From Smithella sp. (lineage in GTDB: Bacteria > Desulfobacterota > Syntrophia > Syntrophales > Smithellaceae): a DNA stretch of 28,502 nt. Shown piece after piece: positions 8,321 through 15,578 of this stretch. Both the position numbers and the translations under genes were made by a program. Each line of letters begins with the position of its first letter. Position 1 is the stretch's first letter. The stretch is from the NCBI GenBank assembly GCA_012797505.1, contig JAAZOZ010000222.1, positions 1-28,502 on the forward strand. The letters are read 5' to 3'. Under the pieces are notes generated by a model that saw nothing but the letters and a program-made list of their open reading frames with translations, searched no databases and was not told the DNA's origin.

Positions 8321-9090
8321 CTTACAAAAACATTATCGTCGACAAGAAAAAGGGCTATGCGGTCATTCGATTCAACCGCGCCCACGAGATGAACGCCCTG
8401 TCCAAGGAAATGCGGCTGGAATTCAACGACGCGCTTCTGGACGTGGAGAACGATCCCGAAATCAAGGCGCTGGTGATTACCGGAGGAGAATATGTTTTCT
8501 CCGCCGGCATGGACATCAAGGAAATGTCGCTTTTGTCCAATGTGGAGATCGACGACTACTTTGAGTCCATGAAACGGTATCTGAAAAAAATTTATACGTT
8601 CCCGAAGCCCGTTATTGCCGCGGTTGGCGGAATTGCCCTGGGCGGAGGATTCAATATCGTGACGGTCTGCGATCTGATTATCGCATCGGAAAGCGCGATT
8701 TTCTGTCACCCGGAGCTGAAGTTCGGATTTAGCCCTCTTTTTTATCCGCTGAGCCAGATCGTCGGGGTGAACAAAGCCAAGGAAATCACGATGCTGGGGG
8801 AGCCCATCGGCGCGAAAGAAGCGGAAAGAATCGGTCTGGTCAATAAAGTGGCGCCTCCGGAAAAGTTCATGCAGGAAGCCGAAAAAGTCGCACAGACCCT
8901 GTCGATGCGGTCGGCCAAAGTCATAGAAGAATTGAAGAATATTTGCGCCGTCGTGCCACGGATGGACAAGATTGCCGCGCTGGACATGGAGCTGTCCATC
9001 AGCGGCATGCTGTTTGCGCGGGATGAACGAAAAATTCATATGAATGAAGAGCTGTTCCTGAAGAAACTCCGCAAGAAAAAGCAGAATTAG
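8317..9090 (+). CDS. Crotonase-family protein (enoyl-CoA hydratase/isomerase-like)
   Basis: The 257-aa protein has the crotonase fold signatures: oxyanion-hole segments FSAGMDIKEM (61-70) and GIALGGG (105-111), followed by CDLIIASESAIFCHPELKFG. Of the two glutamates that activate water in classical enoyl-CoA hydratase, the second is present (Glu133 in HPELKFG). The first, normally in GGGxEL, is replaced by Asn113 in GGGFNI. Classical hydratase activity is therefore uncertain; isomerase, hydrolase or another CoA-ester activity is possible. The start overlaps the IHF-like gene by ATGA, so it belongs to the rpsA-sppA-ihf transcription unit. The substrate cannot be told. Confidence 0.88.
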   Translation: MTYKNIIVDKKKGYAVIRFNRAHEMNALSKEMRLEFNDALLDVENDPEIKALVITGGEYVFSAGMDIKEMSLLSNVEIDDYFESMKRYLKKIYTFPKPVIAAVGGIALGGGFNIVTVCDLIIASESAIFCHPELKFGFSPLFYPLSQIVGVNKAKEITMLGEPIGAKEAERIGLVNKVAPPEKFMQEAEKVAQTLSMRSAKVIEELKNICAVVPRMDKIAALDMELSISGMLFARDERKIHMNEELFLKKLRKKKQN

Positions 9091-9165
9091 GCCTTTGCCG
9101 GGAAGGGGATCGCAGGCGTTTCCCGCAGAAGGATCATCTTTTTTGAAATTTCCGCTTTACAAATT

Positions 9166-9450
9166 CTACAGATTGTCCCAGTCATTGCCCGGAGCGGCAA
9201 AGTCCTTGAGCTGGTCCCGTCGCTTCTTGTGCTGGAGCTTTTTTAGCGCTTTGGCTTCGATCTGACGGATGCGCTCCCGGGTTACCCCCATCATATCGCC
9301 GACTTCCTCGAGAGTAAAAGGCCCGTAATTGCAGGCGACCCAGGTGCAGTTCAGGAAATCTTCATTCTTCAGACGCCATTCACAGGTGGTGTCGGCGCAG
9401 ATTTCCGCGATGAGAATCCCCTTTTTCTTGCAGACATACTGATTGATCAT
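9166..9450 (-). CDS. Small Cys-rich protein with a lone sigma-70 region 4 domain
   Basis: The 94-aa product has a helix-turn-helix at about 46-75 (TLEEVGDMMGVTRERIRQIE, then AKALKKLQ) that is nearly identical to region 4.2 of housekeeping sigma-70, which reads the -35 box. Regions 1-3, including the core-binding and melting region 2, are absent. The N-terminal 40 residues hold five cysteines (7, 18, 23, 35 and 40), suggesting a metal- or redox-binding module. AGAGGA lies 9 nt before the ATG, and a good promoter lies just upstream. A role as a DNA-binding regulator or modulator of sigma-dependent transcription is inferred; no function is established from the sequence. It is not a truncated rpoD, because the N-terminus is unrelated to a sigma factor. 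Confidence 0.85.
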   Translation of the reverse strand: MINQYVCKKKGILIAEICADTTCEWRLKNEDFLNCTWVACNYGPFTLEEVGDMMGVTRERIRQIEAKALKKLQHKKRRDQLKDFAAPGNDWDNL

Positions 9451-9486
9451 AAAGGATCGTCCTCTCGTTTAAATAAAATCGCGCGT

Positions 9487-9515
9487 AATTTATGATTGGA
9501 TGAGTCGTTTGTCAA
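9487..9515 (-). promoter_or_regulatory. Sigma-70-type promoter for the region-4 protein
   Basis: On the minus strand a perfect TTGACA (9515-9510) is followed after 17 nt by TAAATT (9492-9487). It lies directly after the FTR stop codon and about 37 nt before the start codon, so the small regulator can be expressed apart from the grx-FTR pair. Confidence 0.6.
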
Positions 9516-9527
9516 TCCCGAATCAAA

Positions 9528-9860
9528 TCAAAAAGATATTTTTTCCGGAGGCCGCCTCTCCGGGACATACGTGTGGGGGATCTTGTCATTGTTCCAGTCT
9601 TCGGAAACGTAAAGATTGCAATAGCAGCTTCCGAATTCTTTTACGTCCTGGGCCCGGTAAACGCAGGGGCAAAGGATGTCTCGGTCCTTCTCGCGCTCGC
9701 CCGTCGCCAGCCGGCAGGGGCAGGAGGAATAGCCGTAACGTTCTTTGTTGACCAGCAAGTCCGAGAGAATCGAAAGCACCCACTCCCTGTCTTTATTGAA
9801 ATAATACCCTTTGGGTTCCTGGGCTTTTTTCAGAAGATCATACAATTCGGCGGGTTTCAT
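9528..9860 (-). CDS. Ferredoxin-thioredoxin reductase catalytic (beta) subunit family
   Basis: The 110-aa protein has the three Cys pairs of the FTR catalytic subunit: CPC at 47-49, CPC at 64-66 and CYC at 79-81. In plant and cyanobacterial FTR these give four ligands of a [4Fe-4S] cluster and the adjacent redox-active disulfide that passes ferredoxin electrons to thioredoxin. The spacing here (14 and 12 residues between pairs) differs from the chloroplast CPCX16CPCX8CHC. No variable alpha subunit is visible nearby. It overlaps the upstream glutaredoxin gene by 1 nt (TAATG), which suggests translational coupling and that the glutaredoxin is its partner. The electron donor is presumably ferredoxin, as expected in an anaerobe. 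Confidence 0.9.
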   Translation of the reverse strand: MKPAELYDLLKKAQEPKGYYFNKDREWVLSILSDLLVNKERYGYSSCPCRLATGEREKDRDILCPCVYRAQDVKEFGSCYCNLYVSEDWNNDKIPHTYVPERRPPEKISF

Positions 9861-10111
9861 TAGATTCCCAAAGCCTCCCGAAGCGCAGCTTCCTTAAACC
9901 CGACGATCACCTGATTGCCGATGACAATCGTCGGAAAGGATCGCTGGGGGTTGTACTGGATCACCTCGTTCAACATGGCCTCACGGTCGGCGCCCTGAAG
10001 AAGATCGACATCGGTTGCGTCAAAAACGATCCCGTTTTCGTTTAAAAATTTCTTGGCCGCTTTGCAATGACTGCATGTGCTCAAGGTGTATATTTTTACT
10101 GGCTTGGGCAT
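9860..10111 (-). CDS. Glutaredoxin-like dithiol protein
   Basis: The 83-aa product is a minimal glutaredoxin/NrdH-type fold with the active site Cys13-Ser-His-Cys16 after VKIYTLST. The cis-proline is in RSFPTIVIGNQVIVGF. Such proteins reduce disulfides in target proteins. A strong GGAGGAGG precedes the ATG, and the stop overlaps the start of the FTR gene. The pairing suggests that it is reduced by the FTR subunit rather than by glutathione. Confidence 0.9.
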   Translation of the reverse strand: MPKPVKIYTLSTCSHCKAAKKFLNENGIVFDATDVDLLQGADREAMLNEVIQYNPQRSFPTIVIGNQVIVGFKEAALREALGI

Positions 10112-10136
10112 TTTCCGCCTCCTCCGATTTTTTGGT

Positions 10137-10166
10137 TTTATATAGGATTTCGGGAGGTTCTGTCAA
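10137..10166 (-). promoter_or_regulatory. Sigma-70-type promoter for the grx-FTR pair
   Basis: On the minus strand TTGACA (10166-10161), an 18-nt spacer and TATAAA (10142-10137) lie about 26 nt upstream of the glutaredoxin start. An overlapping TATATA gives a 16-nt spacer. Confidence 0.6.
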
Positions 10167-10199
10167 GATGATCTTCGAATCGGGGAGGACAAAGATTTA

Positions 10200-10228
10200 T
10201 TGACAAGACCCCTCAATTCATATATCAA
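10200..10228 (+). promoter_or_regulatory. Sigma-70-type promoter for psd-pssA
   Basis: A perfect TTGACA (10200-10205) is followed after 17 nt by TATCAA (10223-10228), with an alternative TATATC at 15 nt. It lies about 34 nt upstream of psd, in the spacer divergent from the grx-FTR promoter. Confidence 0.45.
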
Positions 10229-10261
10229 CAAAACCTCAATCGAGGAAAGATAATATACGGT

Positions 10262-10903
10262 ATGAAACATAAGAGTATTATCGTAGCTGAAGGTTTTCCT
10301 TTCATCGTCCTCTCCCTTGTCTTCACTGGTTTTGCAGCTTTTTTCGGCGTGGCCTGGCTGACGATTCTGCTCGCCGCATTGACGATATTTATCATTGCTT
10401 TTTTCCGCAACCCCCAGAGGCACTTTCAGGCTGCGGAAAAGCTGGTCATCAGTCCGGCCGACGGCAAAGTCATTAAAATGGAAGAGGTAGATGTCCGGGG
10501 CGCAATGGCCGGCCGGTTCAAAAAAATCAGCATCTTTATGAATGTGTTCAATGTTCACGTCAACCGCGCTCCCTACGAAGGAACGATAGAGAAGATATCC
10601 TATCACCCGGGGAAATTTGTGTCGGCCAATCTGGACAAAGCCTCGACGGAGAATGAACGCAACGAAGTGCTGATCCGCACGGAAGACGGCCGCGCAATTT
10701 GGACCGTGCAGATTGCCGGGCTTATCGCCAGAAGAATTGTGTGCTGGATCCGTGAAGGGGAAACACTTGCCAAAGGCGAACGGTTCGGCATGATCCGTTT
10801 CGGTTCCCGTGTTGAGGTTTTTCTGCCTGCCGATTCCCGCGTTGTTGTCCGCCTGAACGATAAGGTCCGGGCGGGACAAACACCACTAGGATACCTTTCA
10901 TGA
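10262..10903 (+). CDS. psd: Phosphatidylserine decarboxylase, short form
   Basis: This enzyme decarboxylates phosphatidylserine to phosphatidylethanolamine at the inner membrane. The 213-aa proenzyme has two N-terminal hydrophobic segments (about 10-46) and the motifs ISPADGKV and FMNVFNVHVNRAP. Its self-cleavage site is Gly181-Ser182 in RFGSRVEVFLP, where Ser becomes the pyruvoyl group. It belongs to the short Psd type common in deltaproteobacteria and some archaea rather than the ~320-aa E. coli form. Its stop overlaps the start of pssA by 4 nt, so the two steps of PE synthesis are encoded together. Confidence 0.95.
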   Translation: MKHKSIIVAEGFPFIVLSLVFTGFAAFFGVAWLTILLAALTIFIIAFFRNPQRHFQAAEKLVISPADGKVIKMEEVDVRGAMAGRFKKISIFMNVFNVHVNRAPYEGTIEKISYHPGKFVSANLDKASTENERNEVLIRTEDGRAIWTVQIAGLIARRIVCWIREGETLAKGERFGMIRFGSRVEVFLPADSRVVVRLNDKVRAGQTPLGYLS

Positions 10904-11682
10904 ATTCAGGGCGCCACATTCGCAATACCCGGCTCAAGAAGGGCATTTATGTTCTGCCGAACCTGATTACCACCGCCAGCTTGTTCATGGGGTTTTATTC
11001 GATCATCGCCTCGATTCAGGAGAAGTTCTTTGTGGCGGCGATTGCCATTCTGGTGTCCATGGTCTTCGACGGCCTGGACGGCCGGATCGCCCGCATCACC
11101 AACACCACCAGCAAATTCGGCGCGGAATACGATTCTCTGGCGGATCTGATCGCTTTCGGCGTCGCTCCGTCCCTGCTGGCCTTCATGTGGGCGATGTCTT
11201 CCTACGGGAAACTGGGCTGGATGGCCGGCTTTCTGTTTGTGACCTGCGGCGCTTTACGTCTGGCGCGGTACAATATTCAGATCGGCCTGATCGACAGCAA
11301 GGTTTTTAACGGGCTGCCCATTCCCGCGGCTGCGGCCGTCATTGCCACAACGGTTATATTCGTCAATGATGTCATGGGCATTGAAGGCATTTTCCACAAC
11401 CCATACGTGATGATCTGCGTCGTCATTCTGGCTTTTTTGATGGTCAGCAACATCAAATACTACAGCGGAAAAGACATGAAGCTCTTTGCCCGCATGCCGT
11501 TCATGACTTTTCTGGTGGTGGTCGGCATCTTGCTGGTGATTATTTATAAACCGGAAGTGACGATTTTTGTCATCACCGTCGGCTACGCTTTGTCCGGCCC
11601 CGTCTGGTGGCTTTGCAAAGTCATCAACAAGAAGCACGGCACCGAAACGGACGCCAAAGATCTTCCCGGCGGGGAGAAGTGA
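10900..11682 (+). CDS. pssA: CDP-diacylglycerol-serine O-phosphatidyltransferase
   Basis: This membrane enzyme makes phosphatidylserine from CDP-diacylglycerol and serine, the substrate for the psd product encoded just upstream. The 260-aa product has several hydrophobic helices. It carries the CDP-alcohol phosphatidyltransferase motif DGLDGRIAR followed by GAEYDSLAD (DGx2ARx8Gx3Dx3D). The NLITTASLFMGFYSI start is typical of the bacterial type II PssA family. The start codon overlaps psd by ATGA. Confidence 0.95.
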   Translation: MNSGRHIRNTRLKKGIYVLPNLITTASLFMGFYSIIASIQEKFFVAAIAILVSMVFDGLDGRIARITNTTSKFGAEYDSLADLIAFGVAPSLLAFMWAMSSYGKLGWMAGFLFVTCGALRLARYNIQIGLIDSKVFNGLPIPAAAAVIATTVIFVNDVMGIEGIFHNPYVMICVVILAFLMVSNIKYYSGKDMKLFARMPFMTFLVVVGILLVIIYKPEVTIFVITVGYALSGPVWWLCKVINKKHGTETDAKDLPGGEK

Positions 11683-11714
11683 AGGGATGATCGGGGCGGT
11701 CCGGCCATGAGGTT

Positions 11715-12269
11715 ATGAGAATCACCGGCGGGAAGTTTAAAGGAAGAACATTGCATTTTCCCTCCCGGTCATCGTCGAGACCGACGACGGATTTTTTGCG
11801 GGAAGCTCTTTTTAATTTACTGGGACCGCAAACGGACCGGAGTTTTCTGGACTTGTTTGCCGGCTCGGGATCCGTGGGATTGGAAGCGGCGAGCCGCGGG
11901 GCGAAACAAATTGTTTTTGTTGAAAAAAGCGGAAAACTGATCGGCGTTCTTCGCGAAAATGTTTCTTTATGCGGTTGTTCGGAGCAAGCCCGGATTATTC
12001 ATGACGGCGTCGCTTCGGCGCTTTGCGTCCTCTACGATCAACCGGGCAGGTTTGATGTTATCTTTGCCGATCCTCCCTACGGTCAGGGCTTCATTGGAGA
12101 GACGCTGGGGGCCCTGCGGAACTGTCCGGTCATCCGGGAGGGTGGAATCCTTGTGCTCCAGCATTCCGTCCGGGAACCGCTGCCCGAACTTCCAAAACCC
12201 TGGTTGGTGGCGGACCAGAGAAAATATGGGGAAAATCTATTAACGTTTATAAGGATGGACGGCGCATGA
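11715..12269 (+). CDS. rsmD: 16S rRNA guanine-N2 methyltransferase RsmD
   Basis: RsmD methylates G966 of 16S rRNA using S-adenosylmethionine. The 184-aa product starts MRITGGKFKGRTL and has RPTTDFLREALFN. The SAM-binding loop LDLFAGSGSVGLEA is at about 45-58, and the catalytic DPPY is at 119-122 in IFADPPYGQ. The length is normal. A GAGG lies just before the start. The stop overlaps coaD by 4 nt, the common rsmD-coaD pair. Confidence 0.95.
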   Translation: MRITGGKFKGRTLHFPSRSSSRPTTDFLREALFNLLGPQTDRSFLDLFAGSGSVGLEAASRGAKQIVFVEKSGKLIGVLRENVSLCGCSEQARIIHDGVASALCVLYDQPGRFDVIFADPPYGQGFIGETLGALRNCPVIREGGILVLQHSVREPLPELPKPWLVADQRKYGENLLTFIRMDGA

Positions 12270-12790
12270 CACAAGAAAAAACCGGCTACAAAATCGCAAT
12301 TTATCCCGGCTCGTTTGATCCGATTACCAACGGTCATGTGGATATCATCAAAAGGGGCAGCCGGATCTTTGACAAAATCATCGTTCTGGTTGCCTATAAT
12401 CCACGAAAATCATTTCTTTTCAGTATGGAAGAGCGTTGCCAGCTCATCCGCGAAATATTCAAGGGTTGTGAATGCATTCAGGTGGACAGCCATGACGGCC
12501 TGCTGATTGATTACCTGCAGAAATCCGGCGCCAGCACGATTCTGCGGGGCATGCGCGCCCTTTCAGATTTTGAATATGAATTCCAGATGGCGCTGATGAA
12601 CCGCCGCCAGACCAAAAACGTCGAGACCGTTTTTCTCATGAGCGGATTCCGATGGTTTTTCACCAGCTCCAATATCATCAAGGAAGTGGCGAGCCTCGGA
12701 GGGACGGTCCGGGGGCTGGTTCCGGACAATGTGTATCAAAGACTGCTCGAAAAATATCCCAATAAAAAAACAACAGGAGGTCGTTTGTGA
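12266..12790 (+). CDS. coaD: Phosphopantetheine adenylyltransferase
   Basis: CoaD transfers AMP from ATP to 4'-phosphopantetheine, the penultimate step of coenzyme A synthesis. The 174-aa product has the nucleotidyltransferase motif YPGSFDPITNGHVDII, LRGMRALSDFEYEFQMALMN and SSNIIKEVASLGG. All are standard for the family. It overlaps rsmD upstream (ATGA) and the aminotransferase downstream (GTGA). Confidence 0.96.
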   Translation: MTQEKTGYKIAIYPGSFDPITNGHVDIIKRGSRIFDKIIVLVAYNPRKSFLFSMEERCQLIREIFKGCECIQVDSHDGLLIDYLQKSGASTILRGMRALSDFEYEFQMALMNRRQTKNVETVFLMSGFRWFFTSSNIIKEVASLGGTVRGLVPDNVYQRLLEKYPNKKTTGGRL

Positions 12791-13980
12791 AACTGGCGTC
12801 AAGAGTAGCAAAAGTGAAACCGTCGGAGACCCTGGCCATTACGGCCAAAGCCAATGCCCTGCGGGCGCAGGGAAGGGATGTCATCGGTTTTGGCGCAGGC
12901 GAACCGGATTTTGACACCCCCGACCACATCAAACAGGCGGCCATCCGGGCCATCGAGGCAGGCTTTACAAAATACACGCCGGTGGGCGGAACGGATGAAC
13001 TCAAAGACGCGATCATTGCCAAACTGAAGACCGACAACCGCCTGGAGTACAAGCGGTCGCAGGTGGTCGTTTCCTGCGGCGCCAAGCACACGCTGTACAA
13101 TCTGGCGCAGGCGCTCTTCGAAGAGGGGGATGAAGTCATCATTCCGGCGCCCTACTGGGTTTCCTATCCGGATATCGTCGTGCTGGCCGGAGGAACGCCG
13201 GTCATCCTCAACACGCTGGAGAAAGACGGCTTCAAGATGAAGCCCGAACAGCTGAAAGCGTCGATCACCGGCCGCACCCGGGCCGTCATTTTTAACGGTC
13301 CGTCCAATCCGACGGGCGCGGCCTATTCGCCGGACGAACTGAAGGCGCTGGCCGCCGTTTTGGCGGATACGGATATTTTTGCCATTTCGGACGACATCTA
13401 CGAAAAGATCCTCTATGCCGACTTCCCCTTTGCCAATCTCGCCATGGCGGAACCCCGCCTGAAGGACAGAACCATTGTGGTCAACGGCGTTTCCAAGGCG
13501 TACGCCATGACCGGCTGGCGGATCGGCTATGCCGCGGGTCCGGAAGAAATCATCGGCGCGATCAGCAAGATCCAGAGCCAGAACACCTCCAACCCGACCT
13601 CCATATCGCAAAAGGCGTCGGTTGCCGCGCTTGCCGGCGATCAGCAGGTCGTCTCCATGATGGTCGCGGAATTCAAAAAGAGGAAGGACTATATTGTCGA
13701 TGCGCTCAACGATATTCCGGGGATTTTCTGTCCGATGCCCGAGGGCGCTTTCTATGTATTCCCCAATGTGTCGGCTCTCTACGGCCGTTCGTACGAGGGG
13801 AAGAAAATTTCGAATTCAACGGAGTTTATCGAATATCTGCTTGACGGCGCCAACGTGGCCACTGTGCCGGGGGTGGCATTCGGCAGCGACGATCATATCC
13901 GCCTGTCTTACGCGACCTCATTGAAGAACATTGAAGAAGGCGTCCGGAGAATCAAAGACGCCGTCGCGAAGCTGGGTTAA
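12787..13980 (+). CDS. PLP-dependent aspartate aminotransferase (class I)
   Basis: The 397-aa aminotransferase resembles the Ib group of aspartate aminotransferases, interconverting aspartate and oxaloacetate with glutamate and 2-oxoglutarate. Visible markers are NGPSNPTGAAY (171-180), SDDIYEKI (201-208), and the PLP lysine Lys237 in VNGVSKAYAMTGWRIGYA. The start is GTG, well supported by AGGAGG 6 nt upstream and by the family N-terminus MKLASRVAKVKPSETLAI. It overlaps coaD by 4 nt. The PurF-like gene follows after 24 nt, so the two may be co-expressed. Exact amino-acid specificity cannot be read from the sequence. Confidence 0.92.
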   Translation: MKLASRVAKVKPSETLAITAKANALRAQGRDVIGFGAGEPDFDTPDHIKQAAIRAIEAGFTKYTPVGGTDELKDAIIAKLKTDNRLEYKRSQVVVSCGAKHTLYNLAQALFEEGDEVIIPAPYWVSYPDIVVLAGGTPVILNTLEKDGFKMKPEQLKASITGRTRAVIFNGPSNPTGAAYSPDELKALAAVLADTDIFAISDDIYEKILYADFPFANLAMAEPRLKDRTIVVNGVSKAYAMTGWRIGYAAGPEEIIGAISKIQSQNTSNPTSISQKASVAALAGDQQVVSMMVAEFKKRKDYIVDALNDIPGIFCPMPEGAFYVFPNVSALYGRSYEGKKISNSTEFIEYLLDGANVATVPGVAFGSDDHIRLSYATSLKNIEEGVRRIKDAVAKLG

Positions 13981-14004
13981 ACAATCTTCTGAAGGAAGGG
14001 AATC

Positions 14005-15408
14005 ATGGGAGGGATTTTCGGCGTAGTTTCCGAGGACAGTTGTGTTCAAACGCTGTTTTACGGAACGGATTATCATTCTCATCTGGGAACCGAGCACGGC
14101 GGCATGGCCGTTTACGGGCCCAGGGGGTTTTACAACACGATTCACGAAATATCGCAGGCGCAGTTCAAGTCGCGGTTTGTCGATGACTACCGGAAGATGG
14201 AAGGGCACTCCGGCATCGGCGCCATCGACGACGAATCGCCGCAGCCGCTTATTTTCCGGTCCAAATTCGGCGTTTACGCGGTGGTTGCTACGGGGCTCAT
14301 CACCAATAAAAGCGAGCTGGTCGGCGAGCTGCTCAACGAAGGCGCGTCCTTTACGGAAGTGGCGGGCGGAGGCGTCAACAATTCGGAAATCGTCGCTTCC
14401 CTGATCAACCGGGGCGACAACATTGTCGAGGGCATCGCGTCCATGCGCGGGATTATTGAAGGGTCCATCTGTGTTCTGGTGCTGACGGCGGAAGGCATTT
14501 ACGCGGCCCGGGACAAGGTCGGACGCTTTCCGCTTGCGCTGGGCCGGAGCAAGGATCCCAACCGGAAATCCTATGTGGTCGCCACCGAAGCCAGCTCCTT
14601 TGAGAACCTGGGATATGAACTGCAGCGGTTTCTGGGCCCCGGGGAAATTGCGCTTTTGACCCCCGACGGCGTCCGGCAGCTCAAACCGGAAGGGAGCCAG
14701 AAGAAAATATGTTCCTTTCTGTGGATTTATACCGGTTCTCCTTCCTCCATCTACGACGGCGTCGGCGTGGAAAGCACCCGGGAGCGGTGCGGCCGTTATC
14801 TGGCCAGGCGCGACCATGTGAAAGTGGATTTCGTCGCAGGCGTCCCGGATTCCGGCGTCGGGCATGCCGTCGGCTACGCCATGGAATCCGGCATTCCCTA
14901 CCGGCGCCCCCTGGTGAAATACACGCCCGGCTATGGAAGAAGCTACACACCCCCGACCCAGGAAATTCGCGATCTGGTGGCCACCATGAAGCTGGTTGCC
15001 GTGCGGGATGTCATTTTCGGCAGCCGGATGGTGATCTGCGACGATTCCATCGTCCGCGGCACGCAGCTGAAGAATTTGACCGTCAAAAAATTATGGGACA
15101 ACGGCGCGAAGGAAATTCACATTCGCCCGGCCTGTCCGCCGTTGATGTATCCGTGCATTTATGCCTCCTCCACCCGGACAACCTCCGAACTGGTCTGCCG
15201 GAAAGCGATCCGCGCGATGGAGGGAAGGGACCTTGAGGATATTTCAGCGTATCTCGACACGACGTCGGCGAAGCACGCGAAAATGATCGACTGGATCCGG
15301 CAGGATTTAAACGTGACGTCGCTGAGGTATATGACGATTGAAGACATGATCGCGGCCATCGGCCTTCCGGCGGATCAGCTTTGTCTGCACTGCTGGCTGG
15401 GGAAATAA
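14005..15408 (+). CDS. PurF-like phosphoribosyltransferase lacking the glutaminase cysteine
   Basis: The 467-aa product is homologous over its length to glutamine PRPP amidotransferase (PurF). The C-terminal half keeps the PRPP loop VICDDSIVRGTQ (343-354), HIRPACPPLMYPC and the general type I PRTase layout. Cys236, Cys384, Cys460 and Cys463 occupy the places of the four [4Fe-4S] ligands of Bacillus-type PurF. The N-terminal domain is degenerate. The catalytic Cys after Met is Gly (MGGIFG), the RYST-type segment reads GIGAIDDE, and the NGN segment reads ATGLITN. It should therefore not hydrolyse glutamine in the usual way. Ammonia-dependent, regulatory or new activity is possible. AAGGAAGGGAA precedes the ATG. 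A terminator follows. Calling it simply purF would hide these losses. Confidence 0.85.
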   Translation: MGGIFGVVSEDSCVQTLFYGTDYHSHLGTEHGGMAVYGPRGFYNTIHEISQAQFKSRFVDDYRKMEGHSGIGAIDDESPQPLIFRSKFGVYAVVATGLITNKSELVGELLNEGASFTEVAGGGVNNSEIVASLINRGDNIVEGIASMRGIIEGSICVLVLTAEGIYAARDKVGRFPLALGRSKDPNRKSYVVATEASSFENLGYELQRFLGPGEIALLTPDGVRQLKPEGSQKKICSFLWIYTGSPSSIYDGVGVESTRERCGRYLARRDHVKVDFVAGVPDSGVGHAVGYAMESGIPYRRPLVKYTPGYGRSYTPPTQEIRDLVATMKLVAVRDVIFGSRMVICDDSIVRGTQLKNLTVKKLWDNGAKEIHIRPACPPLMYPCIYASSTRTTSELVCRKAIRAMEGRDLEDISAYLDTTSAKHAKMIDWIRQDLNVTSLRYMTIEDMIAAIGLPADQLCLHCWLGK

Positions 15409-15421
15409 CACGTAAAGACAC

Positions 15422-15472
15422 AAGGCGGCTTGACGCGGATCTGCCCGGCAGTTCCGCGCGGCCGCCTTTTTT
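15422..15472 (+). terminator. Rho-independent terminator after the PurF-like gene
   Basis: AAGGCGGC (15422-15429) pairs with GCCGCCTT (15461-15468), with an inner CGCGGA/TCCGCG stem, and the stem runs into TTTTTT. It lies 13 nt after the stop codon and separates the upstream genes from the ispG unit. Confidence 0.85.
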
Positions 15473-15516
15473 CGTCAGACGAATCCGTAAGGAGCCTCCT
15501 CTCTGCAAATTAGCCA

Positions 15517-15545
15517 TTGCCCGCAGGACATGCACGTGTTATAAA
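15517..15545 (+). promoter_or_regulatory. Promoter for ispG-proS-rel with extended -10
   Basis: TTGCCC (15517-15522), a 17-nt spacer and TATAAA (15540-15545) are preceded by a TGT extended -10 element. The site lies between the terminator and ispG, about 33 nt before the chosen start. The 12-mer GTGTTATAAAAT here is repeated at the right-edge promoter near 28331. Confidence 0.65.
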
Positions 15546-15578
15546 ATTTCCAAAGGCAAAGATGAAAGCGCCCGGCAT

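Noticed and set aside
9099..9125. CGGGAA/TTCCCG hairpin between the crotonase and region-4 genes as a terminator
   Set aside because: The stem is only 6 bp, the loop is 15 nt and no T-run follows directly; it remains possible but weak.
15381..15578. N-terminal extension of ispG back to 15381
   Set aside because: The stretch overlaps the PurF-like gene end, a terminator and a good promoter, and the family N-terminus begins after 15579.
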